A DNA stretch of 24,545 bases from Zoogloeaceae bacterium (GTDB taxonomy: Bacteria; Pseudomonadota; Gammaproteobacteria; Burkholderiales; Rhodocyclaceae), in NCBI GenBank assembly GCA_031267345.1, contig JAIRZG010000237.1, positions 1 through 24,545 of the forward strand, written 5' to 3'. Shown in pieces: positions 6,775-14,835 of the stretch; within the stretch, counting starts at the first letter, position 1; every line of letters starts with the position of its first letter. Both the position numbers and the translations under genes were made by a program. The notes beneath the pieces are model-generated. The model worked only from the letters and a program-made list of their open reading frames with translations. It was not told the origin of the DNA and made no database searches.

Positions 6775-7269
6775 ATGAAATATTCGCTGCTCCATTCCAC
6801 CGCGCTGGCCGCCCTGATCCTGGCGTTGGCGTTGCTTGCCGCGCCGCTTCCGGCGGCGGCGCAAACCACCGCCGCCGCGCCGGAAACGTCAGTGGCGTCA
6901 GTGGCGTTGCAGGACATCAACCTCAAGGAACTGGTGCCCAAGACGCGGATGCCGGATGGACAACGCGCCATTTTTGAACCCAAGTCGGTGCGCTTTACCG
7001 CCCAACTGGCGCAAATGCCCACGCCGCAAAAGGCGGATTATCTCTACAAGGTCATGGGCATGATGGGCATCAACAATCCACCCGCCGTCTCCAGGCACAT
7101 CGTGCTGGAATACGGCGGCGACAAGGCGTTGATGGCCTACGTGGAAGACCAGGCCGCCGCCCGCTTCGCCAAGGAAGCCAAAACGGGCGAGCAATACGTT
7201 TTTTACGCCATCTATGTCTACAACAACCGCTACGGTCCGGCGCTGGTCGTGACTTCGTTTTCCAAATGA
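6775..7269 (+). CDS. Small exported protein of unknown function within the pilus locus
   Basis: ATG 6775 is supported by AAAGGA at 6763-6768; an in-frame TTG six bases earlier is less likely. The 164-residue product has a clear signal peptide (hydrophobic LAALILALALLAA, cleavage near AAA-QT around residue 29), so it should act in the periplasm or outer membrane. I do not recognise the family. Visible elements are a conserved-looking LQDINLKELVPKTRMPDGQ stretch, an amphipathic middle (ADYLYKVMGMMGINN), and a strand-rich C-terminus (YVFYAIYVYNNRYGPALVVTSF) that could belong to a small OB-like or similar beta fold. It sits between two pseudopilin genes, and its stop overlaps the next start (ATGA), so it is co-translated and likely helps filament assembly or is a filament-associated factor. 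Confidence 0.75.
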   Translation: MKYSLLHSTALAALILALALLAAPLPAAAQTTAAAPETSVASVALQDINLKELVPKTRMPDGQRAIFEPKSVRFTAQLAQMPTPQKADYLYKVMGMMGINNPPAVSRHIVLEYGGDKALMAYVEDQAAARFAKEAKTGEQYVFYAIYVYNNRYGPALVVTSFSK

Positions 7270-8732
7270 GACCCGCGCCCCCGCTCTCCAGCGCTCCCCG
7301 AAAAGCGTACCCCTCTCCCCGGCCCTCTCCCACAAGGGGAGAGGGCGTAAAAGGGGGGAGCGGGTTGAGCGGCGCGGGCTTTGTCTGCGGATGTAGAGCG
7401 CGGCGGCAGGACGCAGTGTATTCCGCCGCAAACGACGGGTGCTGCAAATCGTGTCCCCGCGCGTGTCCCTGCGCCACGAAAATGAAACATCCCGCAGAAA
7501 TGGAAACCCCGCCCCGCCCTGCCCCCTCTCCCCTCGCGGGAGAAGGCCGGGGAGAGGGGGGCGGTCGTTCCGTCATCACCGACGCGCCCCCGCTCTCCAG
7601 CTCTCCCGCGCAAGGGGGGGGCGGGTTGAGCGGCGCGGGCTTCACCTTGATCGAGTTGCTGGTCGTGGTGGCGGTGCTTTCCGCTACGGCGCTGGCGGCG
7701 TTCGGGTTGATAGCGGAGGATCGGGCGCAGGTGCGGATGGACGATACGCGCGTCCGCCTGGGGATTTTGCGCCGCGCGACGGTGGGCGTGGACGCGCCCG
7801 CCTATGGCGGCGAGATGCGCCTTTCTGGCTTTGTCGCCGACAATGGACGCCTGCCGGAGGCCATCGTCGATCTGCTGAAGCCGCCGGAGGGATACGCCCG
7901 GCAAACGGATACGCCCGCGCCGAATCCGCCGAAGCTCGCCACGACGCTGGATAACAAGTGTTTCCCCGTAGGCAGCGTCAACACGTTGCCGCCGGATACG
8001 CCCCTGCTGCTCAAGGGACATCGCGGGCATTATCTTGCCGGAGCGACGCACAACGACGTTTTCCGCGACGGCTGGGGCAATTTCGGCGATGAGGACAATA
8101 CAGCGGGCGACACGGCGGATAAGCGCAATTTCGGCTGGCAGGTAGGCAGCGTGATTATCGACGACGCCCCTTTGCCGGATAGCCTGGCCATCACCAGTCT
8201 GGGCGCGGACAACATGGTAGGCAAGGCCACGAACATGGCGGCGGAAGAGGAAGTCGGCACGGAAATCCGCCCGCAAGACTGGCTCGTGCCCCTCAAGGGC
8301 TGGAAGGTCACGCTGACCAACAAAAGCGGGCGCGATCTCATTTTTTCGAGCGACTTTCCCCCTGCTGCGGATTCCGGCGAACTGGGCGTTACGTTGCTGG
8401 TGTTTGAAAACTCGTCGGAAGACACGGCGAACAGCATACCGGATGGCGGACGCTGGCGGCAATTGCGCAGCGCCGTGAATTCCTGCGCGGGGGAAAGCAG
8501 CCTTGTCGCTGACGCAAGCTGCGAATTCAGCTTTACCGAAACGCTGACCTGCGGCGGCGGGACGATAGACGCCCGCGTGCCGTTGGGTCGCCACCTCGTG
8601 TTGCTTACGCTGGACAACCAGTCGCCGCCCGATCCCGGCGCCAGCGGCAAACCCGACCTGCGCCGCCTGCGGGCAACGGTCGATTTCCACCCCGGCGCGT
8701 TGCAACCCGAGTTGCGCTGGGAGATCCGCTGA
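7266..8732 (+). CDS. Pseudopilin with unusually long, repeat-derived leader
   Basis: From ATG 7266 (ATGA overlap with the preceding stop) the frame encodes 488 residues. The prepilin signal GAG-FTLIELLVVVAVL lies at residues 123-138, with cleavage expected after Gly125. A 125-residue leader is far beyond normal. In-frame ATGs at 7482 and 7500 would give leaders of 53 or 47 residues, closer to the 42 of gene 5717-6733, so the true start is open. Everything before the cleavage site is repeat-like, with one module present twice. The mature region contains GHYLAGATHNDVFRDGWGN, matching the GspG-type D-x-WGN area, and a second half that may be an extra beta domain (WKVTLTNKSGRDLIF). It is probably a minor, possibly tip-located subunit. 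Its stop overlaps the next ATG by one base. Confidence 0.8.
   Translation: MRPAPPLSSAPRKAYPSPRPSPTRGEGVKGGSGLSGAGFVCGCRARRQDAVYSAANDGCCKSCPRACPCATKMKHPAEMETPPRPAPSPLAGEGRGEGGGRSVITDAPPLSSSPAQGGGGLSGAGFTLIELLVVVAVLSATALAAFGLIAEDRAQVRMDDTRVRLGILRRATVGVDAPAYGGEMRLSGFVADNGRLPEAIVDLLKPPEGYARQTDTPAPNPPKLATTLDNKCFPVGSVNTLPPDTPLLLKGHRGHYLAGATHNDVFRDGWGNFGDEDNTAGDTADKRNFGWQVGSVIIDDAPLPDSLAITSLGADNMVGKATNMAAEEEVGTEIRPQDWLVPLKGWKVTLTNKSGRDLIFSSDFPPAADSGELGVTLLVFENSSEDTANSIPDGGRWRQLRSAVNSCAGESSLVADASCEFSFTETLTCGGGTIDARVPLGRHLVLLTLDNQSPPDPGASGKPDLRRLRATVDFHPGALQPELRWEIR
7310..7383 (+). repeat. Dispersed repeat family 1, copy D
   Basis: CCCTCTCC-CACAAGG-GGAGAGGG (about 7323-7345) is followed by CGTAAAA, GGGGGGAGCGGGTTGAG and CGGCGCGGGCTTT. 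It is nearly identical to copy C over its right half. Here the final Gly-Phe codons are followed by VCGCR instead of TLIELL. Confidence 0.85.
7523..7645 (+). repeat. Dispersed repeat family 1, copies E and F in tandem
   Basis: Copy E has CCCTCTCCCCTCGCGGGAG with GGGGAGAGGG (7523-7561). Copy F (7585-7645) begins with GCGCCCCCGCTCTCCAGC, which also occurs at 7274-7292 before copy D, and ends with GCGGGTTGAG and CGGCGCGGGCTTC. The shared flanks show that the whole 5' module of this gene was duplicated. Confidence 0.8.
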
Positions 8733-10699
8733 TGGCGCGTCTGCGTTCGCTGATGGCGCGTCTGCGCCGCAAACCGGAAGACCGGGCGCAGGCGCCGCGA
8801 CGGGAACCCGGCGTGGACGCGCCGTCGGAAATACCCGCGCCGCCCTCCGCTGAACCTGCCGCGCGCGCCCTCTCCAAAGCCGAAAAGGCCATGCGCAGAG
8901 GCGAAAAGGCCGTGCTGATCGGCAAAAAACTGCGGGTTGTCGGCAAGGCGGCGCTCGTCCGGCTCATCCGCGCGCTTTCCCCGGCGCTTACCCTGCTCGT
9001 CTGGGATGTGGGCGTATTGAGCGGGGTCGTCGCCCGCAAATCGGGACGCAGCTGGCGGTTTTCCGCCATTGCCGTTTCTTCCGTCTCGGATTTCGCGCGC
9101 GCGCTGGACGAAGTGCTGGCGCAACTGAAACAGGCGGGCGAAAAACCGCCCAAAACCACCCTGCTCGCCGCGCGCGCCATTGCGCCGGCGCGCGTGGATT
9201 TGCCGGTCAACCCCGAAAAACCGCGTCCGCTGCTGCAAATGCGGGAAATGACGCGCTCCGAAATGGAGCCCGTGGCGGCGGAATTCGGCGCGCTCTGGAA
9301 TATCGGCGCGGTGCTCGCCGCGCACAATCTCATCACCCCGGAAGAACGCGAGCGCGTGGCGCTGGAACTCGCCGTGCGCCGCAACGAAACCGACGCGCCC
9401 AACGAAAGCAGAAAGCCGTTCTACTTCGGGCAGGTCGCCTGTGAAATGGGGCTGGTCACGCAAGAGGCGCTGGAAGACGCGCTGCGCTTGCAGGAAAAGC
9501 TGCAAATGCTGGAATCCTGGCTCGCCTGCGGCTGGACAGGTTATGCCGGAGAACCCGGCGAACCGCCGATATGGCTGGCTTCGGCTACCGGCCTTTCGCT
9601 CTGGAGCCAGTGCGAAGCCGCCGCCAAAAGCCGCGGGCTGAAACTCAAGGGCGGCCTGCCGCTGGCCTGGAGCGTCAGCGAAGCGCTCGACGAAACGTCC
9701 GGCGAAGCGCCTGGTCACATCGCCCTGGAAATTCATTCGGAAAGCATCGTCGCCGTGCTGCGTTATCAGGGGCGCGTGCATTCGTCGCGCAACGAAAGCC
9801 GCATGGAACGCGCCTTGAGCGCCGATCTGCTGATCAATCTGGTCAGCGACTGGCGGGCGGGCGGCGTTCATGATCTGGAAATCGTCTGCGTCAACCCGCG
9901 CGACGACGCCCTGGTTGCCGCGCTGCTCGATGACCTCGGACAACGTTGGGGACACGCGCCGCGTTTTCGCGCCGCCGACGCCACCCGACAAGACCTGTTC
10001 GCCACCCTTGCCCGCCAGCATCGCAATACGCGCGCAAAACTGCCCATCATCCGTTTCGGCAACCTCCCGCAAGCGATCTGGAAAAAAACGGGCTTCTGGC
10101 ACCTCGTCGCGCCGCTCCTGACGCTCGCCGCCGTATCCGGCATCGCCGCGCACCAGTACATGGAAATCAAAAAAGTCAGGATGCGCTTTGCGCAGGAAGA
10201 CATCGCCAGCCAGCAAAACACCCAGGCGCAGCAGGAACTCCGGCGCGTTTTGGCGGCGGCGCAAACCCCCCCGAAAGAACTGGCGCGCGCGCGCGCCAGA
10301 CTGGCGCAAATCGCGCCCGAAGTCGAACGCCTGGAAACAGTGGAAGGCATGATCGACCATCTGCCGCAACTGCTGCGCGCGCTGGCCGCCAATATCGGCG
10401 ACGATGTGGTGCTGGAAGCCCTGCATCACAGCCCCAACCCGAACGACATCGGCAACATCCAGATTATCGCCTGGTCGAACAACTATTCCAGCGTCCAGTC
10501 CTTCGCCCAGGATTTGCAGCAGACGCTGATCGGCATGGGGTACACCGTGGCGCAAACCGATGTCAAGGCCGCGCCCGGACGCGACAAAAGCCCTGGCTAC
10601 ACCGTTTCTTTCTGGCTGATTCCGGTCGGCGGACAGGAAGAACTGGGCGAACCATCGGTAGAAGCGGGCAATGGACCGGCAGGAGGCGGAACGCCGTGA
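8732..10699 (+). CDS. PilM-PilN-type fusion protein (MshI/GspL-like) with MshEN-like motifs
   Basis: The 655-residue protein begins in a TGATG overlap with the pseudopilin gene. Residues 1-75 are basic and Ala-rich. From about 88 (LTLLVWDVGVLSGVVARK) to about 440 it resembles the actin-like PilM/GspL cytoplasmic fold, including HIALEIHSESIVAVLRYQGRVHSSRNES. A transmembrane helix at about 455-475 (FWHLVAPLLTLAAVSGIAA) leads into a coiled coil (480-550) and a ferredoxin-like PilN/GspL periplasmic domain (about 560-630, NIQIIAWSNNYSSVQSFAQ). Proteins of this kind link the cytoplasmic ATPase to the inner-membrane platform and the alignment complex. Inserted at residues 190-257 are two tandem stretches like the MshEN/GspE-N helical motif. 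PilM and PilN are usually separate genes; single-chain forms are known as GspL and MshI. Confidence 0.78.
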   Translation: MARLRSLMARLRRKPEDRAQAPRREPGVDAPSEIPAPPSAEPAARALSKAEKAMRRGEKAVLIGKKLRVVGKAALVRLIRALSPALTLLVWDVGVLSGVVARKSGRSWRFSAIAVSSVSDFARALDEVLAQLKQAGEKPPKTTLLAARAIAPARVDLPVNPEKPRPLLQMREMTRSEMEPVAAEFGALWNIGAVLAAHNLITPEERERVALELAVRRNETDAPNESRKPFYFGQVACEMGLVTQEALEDALRLQEKLQMLESWLACGWTGYAGEPGEPPIWLASATGLSLWSQCEAAAKSRGLKLKGGLPLAWSVSEALDETSGEAPGHIALEIHSESIVAVLRYQGRVHSSRNESRMERALSADLLINLVSDWRAGGVHDLEIVCVNPRDDALVAALLDDLGQRWGHAPRFRAADATRQDLFATLARQHRNTRAKLPIIRFGNLPQAIWKKTGFWHLVAPLLTLAAVSGIAAHQYMEIKKVRMRFAQEDIASQQNTQAQQELRRVLAAAQTPPKELARARARLAQIAPEVERLETVEGMIDHLPQLLRALAANIGDDVVLEALHHSPNPNDIGNIQIIAWSNNYSSVQSFAQDLQQTLIGMGYTVAQTDVKAAPGRDKSPGYTVSFWLIPVGGQEELGEPSVEAGNGPAGGGTP

Positions 10700-10744
10700 T
10701 GCCGCAAAGCTGACGCGGCGACGCGCCCGACCCTGAAACAGGGC

Positions 10745-10790
10745 TTGCAAATTATTTCAATAATCATTACCATTTAATAATGATTTACAA
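10745..10790 (+). promoter_or_regulatory. AT-rich inverted repeat and possible internal promoter
   Basis: AATCATTA (10762-10769) and TAATGATT (10778-10785) are exact inverted arms across an 8-base spacer, in a very AT-rich patch inside GC-rich DNA. A possible promoter overlaps: TTGCAA (10745-10750), 17 bases, TACCAT (10768-10773). It sits in the 241-base gap between the PilM-PilN-type and PilO-type genes, the largest gap of the assembly genes. No gene is visible in this gap. Confidence 0.45.
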
Positions 10791-10940
10791 CAACATTCTC
10801 AAGTTCCGCGCGACAAAAAATGAGCGTGTTCCGGCAGGGGTTTTGCGCCCCTCCCCAAAACGGTCGCCGAATCCCGACCATTGATCAGGGGTTCGCTCCC
10901 ACCCTATCAACGGGCGGGAGTTCAACCGGAGTTATGTACG

Positions 10941-11657
10941 ATGAAACCGTCCGTCACTGAAGGAGCCAGGCAGGTCAAGGCGTTCTGGAAGCGGTTTTCC
11001 GCTGACGAGCAACATCAACTGGTGGGCGCCTGCTGCGCCGTGATCGCCATTTTTTATGGTCTGCTCGTCTGGTATCCGGGCAACAAGACCCTGGACGAAC
11101 TGAAGTACCAGGAAGGAAAGCTCAACCTGCGCAAGAAGGCGACGAGCGGCGCGGGCGGACCGTCGATCAAGCTGGAAGGCATCAATATCCAGGCGACGCA
11201 AAAAGACCTCGGTCAGGTCAGCGCCACGCTCGCCAGACAGGAGGCGGAACTGGCGCGGCTGACCGCCCGCTTCATTCCGCTGGATGATCTCGAAAGCATG
11301 CAAATGCTGAAATCGGAACTCGCCCGACTGGCGGAAAGCGGCGACATGGAAGTGACCGCGCTCGAACATATTTACCGACGCTCCAGCGACCGCGATCGTC
11401 CGCCCAACCAGGAGCTTTTGAAGGAATCGGCGCAAGCCAGTCCCTATCGGCGGCCCCTGCTCTCGCTCAAGGCGCGCGCCAGTTATCGCGGGCTGATGCA
11501 GTTTCTGGACGGACTGGACAAGCTCACCTTCGTCGCCGCGCCGGTATGGAGCGACATCCAGGTCAGGATGGCGGATACACGCCGTTCCGGCGACACTTCG
11601 GGAACCGCGCCCGCGCCCAAACAATGGCTGGAAGTGGAGATACGTCTTGCGGTCTGA
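10941..11657 (+). CDS. PilO/GspM-like inner-membrane alignment protein (MshJ-like)
   Basis: ATG 10941 is chosen because GGAG at 10928-10931 precedes it at suitable distance; the longer frame from 10881 adds 20 residues without such a site. The 238-residue product has a short cytoplasmic N-terminus, one transmembrane helix at about 27-45 (LVGACCAVIAIFYGLLVWY), a coiled-coil region with QATQKDLGQVSATLARQEAELARL, then a small alpha/beta periplasmic domain (SLKARASYRGLMQFLDGLDKL) typical of PilO and GspM. Such proteins pair with PilN or GspL and help link the platform to the secretin. Its position right after the PilM-PilN-type gene fits. Similarity in this family is low by nature, so the call rests on topology, size and gene order. 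Its end overlaps or nearly touches the ATPase gene. Confidence 0.75.
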   Translation: MKPSVTEGARQVKAFWKRFSADEQHQLVGACCAVIAIFYGLLVWYPGNKTLDELKYQEGKLNLRKKATSGAGGPSIKLEGINIQATQKDLGQVSATLARQEAELARLTARFIPLDDLESMQMLKSELARLAESGDMEVTALEHIYRRSSDRDRPPNQELLKESAQASPYRRPLLSLKARASYRGLMQFLDGLDKLTFVAAPVWSDIQVRMADTRRSGDTSGTAPAPKQWLEVEIRLAV

Positions 11658-11673
11658 ACCCTCTTCTCCGGCA

Positions 11674-12762
11674 ATGGACGCCTTTCAGGCGTTGCTCGAC
11701 CAGCTTCCCGCGCATAACGCCTCCGACCTGCATCTGGCGGCGGGACGCGCCGCGCACTGGCGCGCGCACGGCGAGCTTGCGGTCTGCGACAAGCGACTGT
11801 GGGACGACGCCGACATGGCGCTGCTGGTGGAAAATCTGCTCGACCCCCTGCGCCGGGAAGCGCTGAAAAATTCCGGCAGCGCCGATCTGGGATACAGCAC
11901 CTTGGGCGGTTATCGTTTTCGCATCAATTTTTTCCGCTCGCTGGGCAGGCTGGCCCTGGTCGCCCGCCATCTGCCGGAACGGTTCGCCAGTCTCGCCGAA
12001 CTCATGTTGCCCGCCGGACTGAAGGAGCTTTCCTATCTGCCTTACGGCCTGGTGCTGGTCACCGGCATTACCGGCAGCGGCAAGAGCACCTCGCTCGCCA
12101 CCCTGATTCACGAAATCAACGCCAACATGGCGCGGCATATTCTCACCATCGAAGACCCGGTGGAATTCGTGCATCGCCCGCTGAAAAGCCTGATCAGCCA
12201 CCGCGAACTGGGCACCGATACGCCGGATTTCGCGCTCGCCGTGCGCGCCGCCATGCGCGAAGACCCGGATGTGATCCTGGTGGGCGAACTGCGCGACACC
12301 GAAACCATGCGCGCCGCGCTAACGGCGGCGGAAACCGGACACCTCGTCTTTTCCACCTTGCATACCGCCGACGCGGTGGGCGCGGCGGAACGCTTTGTCG
12401 GCGCGTTCCCCGGCGAGGAGCAGGAACTGGCGCGGCATCGCCTGTCGCTGGTGATGAAGGCGGTGGTGGCGCAGCAGCTTTTGCCGCGCGCCGACAAAAA
12501 GGGGCGCGTGCCCGCAGTGGAGATTTTGCGCGGCACGGCGGCAGTAATGAATCTCATCGCCTCCGGACGCAGCGCCCAACTGTATTCCGTCATGGAATCC
12601 GGCGCCAGCCTGGGGATGCAAACCTACGATCAGGCGCTGGCGCAACTCGCCCGCGACCGCCTGATAGACGCCAACCTTGCCCGCCCGCTCACCCGCAATC
12701 CGGAAGGGTTCGACTGGCTGTTGAAGAACGGCGGGCAGCTTGCGCCGGAGGGCAGAAAATGA
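11674..12762 (+). CDS. PilT-like retraction-type ATPase
   Basis: The 362-residue ATPase opens MDAFQALLDQLPAHNASDLHL, as PilT proteins do. Walker A GITGSGKST is at residues 131-139, the Asp box is TIEDPVEF, Walker B is DPDVILVGELRD, and the His box is HLVFSTLHT. Length matches PilT/PilU (about 345-380). PilT members form hexamers that depolymerise the filament under the inner membrane. ATG 11674 fits the family start, although an in-frame TTG at 11647 has a better ribosome site (GGAG 11636-11639) and would overlap the PilO-like gene. It lacks the C-terminal zinc motif of PilB/GspE. The presence of a dedicated PilT next to PilB- and PilC-like genes argues for a retractable pilus rather than a plain secretion pseudopilus. 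The stop overlaps the lipoprotein start (ATGA). Confidence 0.92.
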   Translation: MDAFQALLDQLPAHNASDLHLAAGRAAHWRAHGELAVCDKRLWDDADMALLVENLLDPLRREALKNSGSADLGYSTLGGYRFRINFFRSLGRLALVARHLPERFASLAELMLPAGLKELSYLPYGLVLVTGITGSGKSTSLATLIHEINANMARHILTIEDPVEFVHRPLKSLISHRELGTDTPDFALAVRAAMREDPDVILVGELRDTETMRAALTAAETGHLVFSTLHTADAVGAAERFVGAFPGEEQELARHRLSLVMKAVVAQQLLPRADKKGRVPAVEILRGTAAVMNLIASGRSAQLYSVMESGASLGMQTYDQALAQLARDRLIDANLARPLTRNPEGFDWLLKNGGQLAPEGRK

Positions 12763-13217
12763 ATGCCGCTTCTTTCCGCTTCGCCCTGCTTGGCTTCGTC
12801 GCGCTCATGCTTGCGGCCTGCGCGTTCGAGTCCGACGAAGCCGCGCGGTCGCGGCTGGCGGACAGGATCATCGCCAATCATCTTCGTGAGGAAATGCTGG
12901 AAGCCTGGTCCCAACTGGTGGCGCGTTCCGCATCGCCGCTGCGCGGTCATGCGGAGCAAATCAAGGCGTTGCGGCGCAAGGCCGTGCAATCGAAGGCGTA
13001 TCGCGAAAAGCTGCTCGCCAACCTTGCGGAATTCTCGCCGGAAGAAATGAAAATATGGTTGCGCACGTTGGACGCTACCGAACGGCTTGGTGAAAAGCTC
13101 ATCGCGTTTACCCAAAAAGACAGCGATGCGCAGATGGAGACGATACGTCCCGATCTGGAACGGATGATACGCCGCGCCGAAATGTCGAAATATTTCCAGG
13201 ATCGCGCCAATGAGTGA
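12759..13217 (+). CDS. Small predicted lipoprotein of unknown function
   Basis: ATG 12759 overlaps the stop of the PilT-like gene and follows GGAGGG at 12747-12752. The 152-residue product has a lipoprotein signal: hydrophobic FALLGFVALMLAAC with Cys21 in the lipobox LAAC. After a Glu/Asp-rich stretch it is mostly charged helix (EEMLEAWSQLVARS, HAEQIKALRRKAVQ, MIRRAEMSKYFQD), suggesting a helical bundle or coiled coil on the periplasmic face. Asp is absent at +2, so sorting to the outer membrane is expected. I do not recognise the family. Its place between the two ATPases and overlap with both suggests a pilotin-like or alignment helper for the secretin, but this is inference only. Its last eight bases overlap the next start. 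Confidence 0.75.
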   Translation: MNAASFRFALLGFVALMLAACAFESDEAARSRLADRIIANHLREEMLEAWSQLVARSASPLRGHAEQIKALRRKAVQSKAYREKLLANLAEFSPEEMKIWLRTLDATERLGEKLIAFTQKDSDAQMETIRPDLERMIRRAEMSKYFQDRANE

Positions 13218-14805
13218 TCTCTCCGAAGCCACGCTGATTCAGGCCGGGTTGCAAACCGGGTTGTTCGACAACGAACAGGTGGCGCGTTTGCGTCCGATTG
13301 CCCGCGCGCGGCGGCAGAATCTGATGGACGCGCTGTCGGTGGATTTGAGTTTGCCGCTGACCGCTTTTTATCTGGCGCTCGCCGAAGTGCGCGGCCTGCC
13401 TTACGCGCATCTGGCGCGCTGGCAGGCAGACGACGCGCTGCTCGCCAAACTGCCGCTGGCGCTCTTGAAACGGCATCCGATGGCGGTATTGCGCGATCCA
13501 GCGGGCGTGGCGCATCTGGCGCTGACCAATCCGGATGACGCGCTGGGCATCGAGAGCGCGCGGCGGGTGGTCGGCGCCCTGCCGCTGGCGCTTGCCGAGC
13601 CGGAAGGAATGGCCTCCCTGCTGTTGAGGCTGCGCGGCAAGGACGCGGGCGTGGGAACAGAGGCCGAAGACCCGGTGCGGCTTTTCGAGCGCGTGGCGCG
13701 CGAAGCCTTTTTGCGCCGCGCCTCCGACATTCATATTGAGGCGATCAAAAACGGGGCGCGGGTGCGGCTCAGGGTGGATGGTCGCCTGGAAATCATCGGC
13801 GCGCCGCTGCCCAAGGATTTGGGCGACAGCCTGATTTCGAGAATCAAGGTGCTTTCCGGCATGGACATTGCCGAGACGCGCGCGCCGCAGGATGGCAGCC
13901 TCATTTATCCGATGAAAGACAGCGAGGCCATCGAGATGCGGGTGGCTTCCGCGCCGGTGAAGTTCGGCGAGCGCCTGACCCTGCGGGTGATGAAAAGCGA
14001 CCCGAACCGCCAGAAACTCGACGCGCTGGGACTCTCGTCCGACATGAGCGCGCGACTGCGTGAGGCGCTCAGCCATCCGCACGGCATCGTTCTGGTGACC
14101 GGGCCGACCGGTTCAGGCAAGAGCACCACGCTGTATTGCGCGCTGCGCGAACTGGACGCGGACAGCCTTAACATTCTCACTGCCGAAGACCCGATTGAGC
14201 AGGTGATTCCCGGCGTCTCGCAAGTGCAGGTGAACGCGAAGGTCGGTTTTGCCGCCGCGCTGCGATCCTTTTTGCGCCACGACCCGGACGTGATCCTGGT
14301 CGGCGAAATCCGCGATCTGGATACCGCCGACGTGGCGCTGAAAGCGGCGACCACCGGACATATGGTGCTGTCCACCCTGCACACCAACAGCGCCCCCGGC
14401 GCGGTGACGCGCCTCACCGACATCGGTTGCGAACGCTTCATGCTCGGCGCGACCCTGCGCGGCATTCTGGCGCAACGTCTGGTGCGGATGCTCTGCCCGC
14501 ACTGTCGGCGCGAACACGAGACCGACGCGACGACCCGCCGCCTGCTGGGCAAACCCGAAGACGCGCCGCTCACCGTCTGGGGACCCGCCGGTTGCCCGCG
14601 CTGCCTGGGTTCCGGCTACCGGGGACGCATCGGCCTGTACGAAGCCCTGTGGGTGGACGCCGACATCGCCAACGCCATTTCCGCCGGCGCGAGCGAACAG
14701 GAAATCGCCGCAACCGCCAAAGACTACTGGCGACTGGCGGATGACGCAAAGGTAAAAATCCTTGCCGGACTGACCAGCCTTGAAGAAGCGCGGGGATTTT
14801 TATGA
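13210..14805 (+). CDS. PilB/GspE-like assembly ATPase
   Basis: The 531-residue ATPase starts at ATG 13210, eight bases inside the lipoprotein gene. Residues 1-150 form a GspE/PilB N-terminal region (LPLTAFYLALAEVRGLPYAHL). The core has RRASDIHIEAIKNG near 172, Walker A GPTGSGKST at 298-306, TAEDPIEQ, Walker B DPDVILVGEIRD from 358, and His box GHMVLSTLHTNS. A zinc-binding tetracysteine motif is present: CPHC (Cys429, Cys432) and CPRC (Cys462, Cys465). These mark the extension ATPases that drive pilin polymerisation with the PilC/GspF platform. Size is close to family members (500-570). The frame ends MTLTSW past the ATPase: GGGGATTTTTATGA gives the stop at 14803-14805. Confidence 0.95.
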   Translation: MSDLSEATLIQAGLQTGLFDNEQVARLRPIARARRQNLMDALSVDLSLPLTAFYLALAEVRGLPYAHLARWQADDALLAKLPLALLKRHPMAVLRDPAGVAHLALTNPDDALGIESARRVVGALPLALAEPEGMASLLLRLRGKDAGVGTEAEDPVRLFERVAREAFLRRASDIHIEAIKNGARVRLRVDGRLEIIGAPLPKDLGDSLISRIKVLSGMDIAETRAPQDGSLIYPMKDSEAIEMRVASAPVKFGERLTLRVMKSDPNRQKLDALGLSSDMSARLREALSHPHGIVLVTGPTGSGKSTTLYCALRELDADSLNILTAEDPIEQVIPGVSQVQVNAKVGFAAALRSFLRHDPDVILVGEIRDLDTADVALKAATTGHMVLSTLHTNSAPGAVTRLTDIGCERFMLGATLRGILAQRLVRMLCPHCRREHETDATTRRLLGKPEDAPLTVWGPAGCPRCLGSGYRGRIGLYEALWVDADIANAISAGASEQEIAATAKDYWRLADDAKVKILAGLTSLEEARGFL

Positions 14806-14835
14806 CTTTGACGTCCTGGATCAGGCATCGGAGAT

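Noticed and set aside
7310..7645. Possible CRISPR-like array of repeated units
   Set aside because: The units vary in length, are palindromic, lie inside a reading frame and lack regular spacers.
8030..10750. 906-codon open frame on the minus strand
   Set aside because: It lies antisense to the pseudopilin and PilMN-type genes, has biased Arg/Phe/Gly composition and no recognisable domain. Long antisense frames are expected in GC-rich genes.
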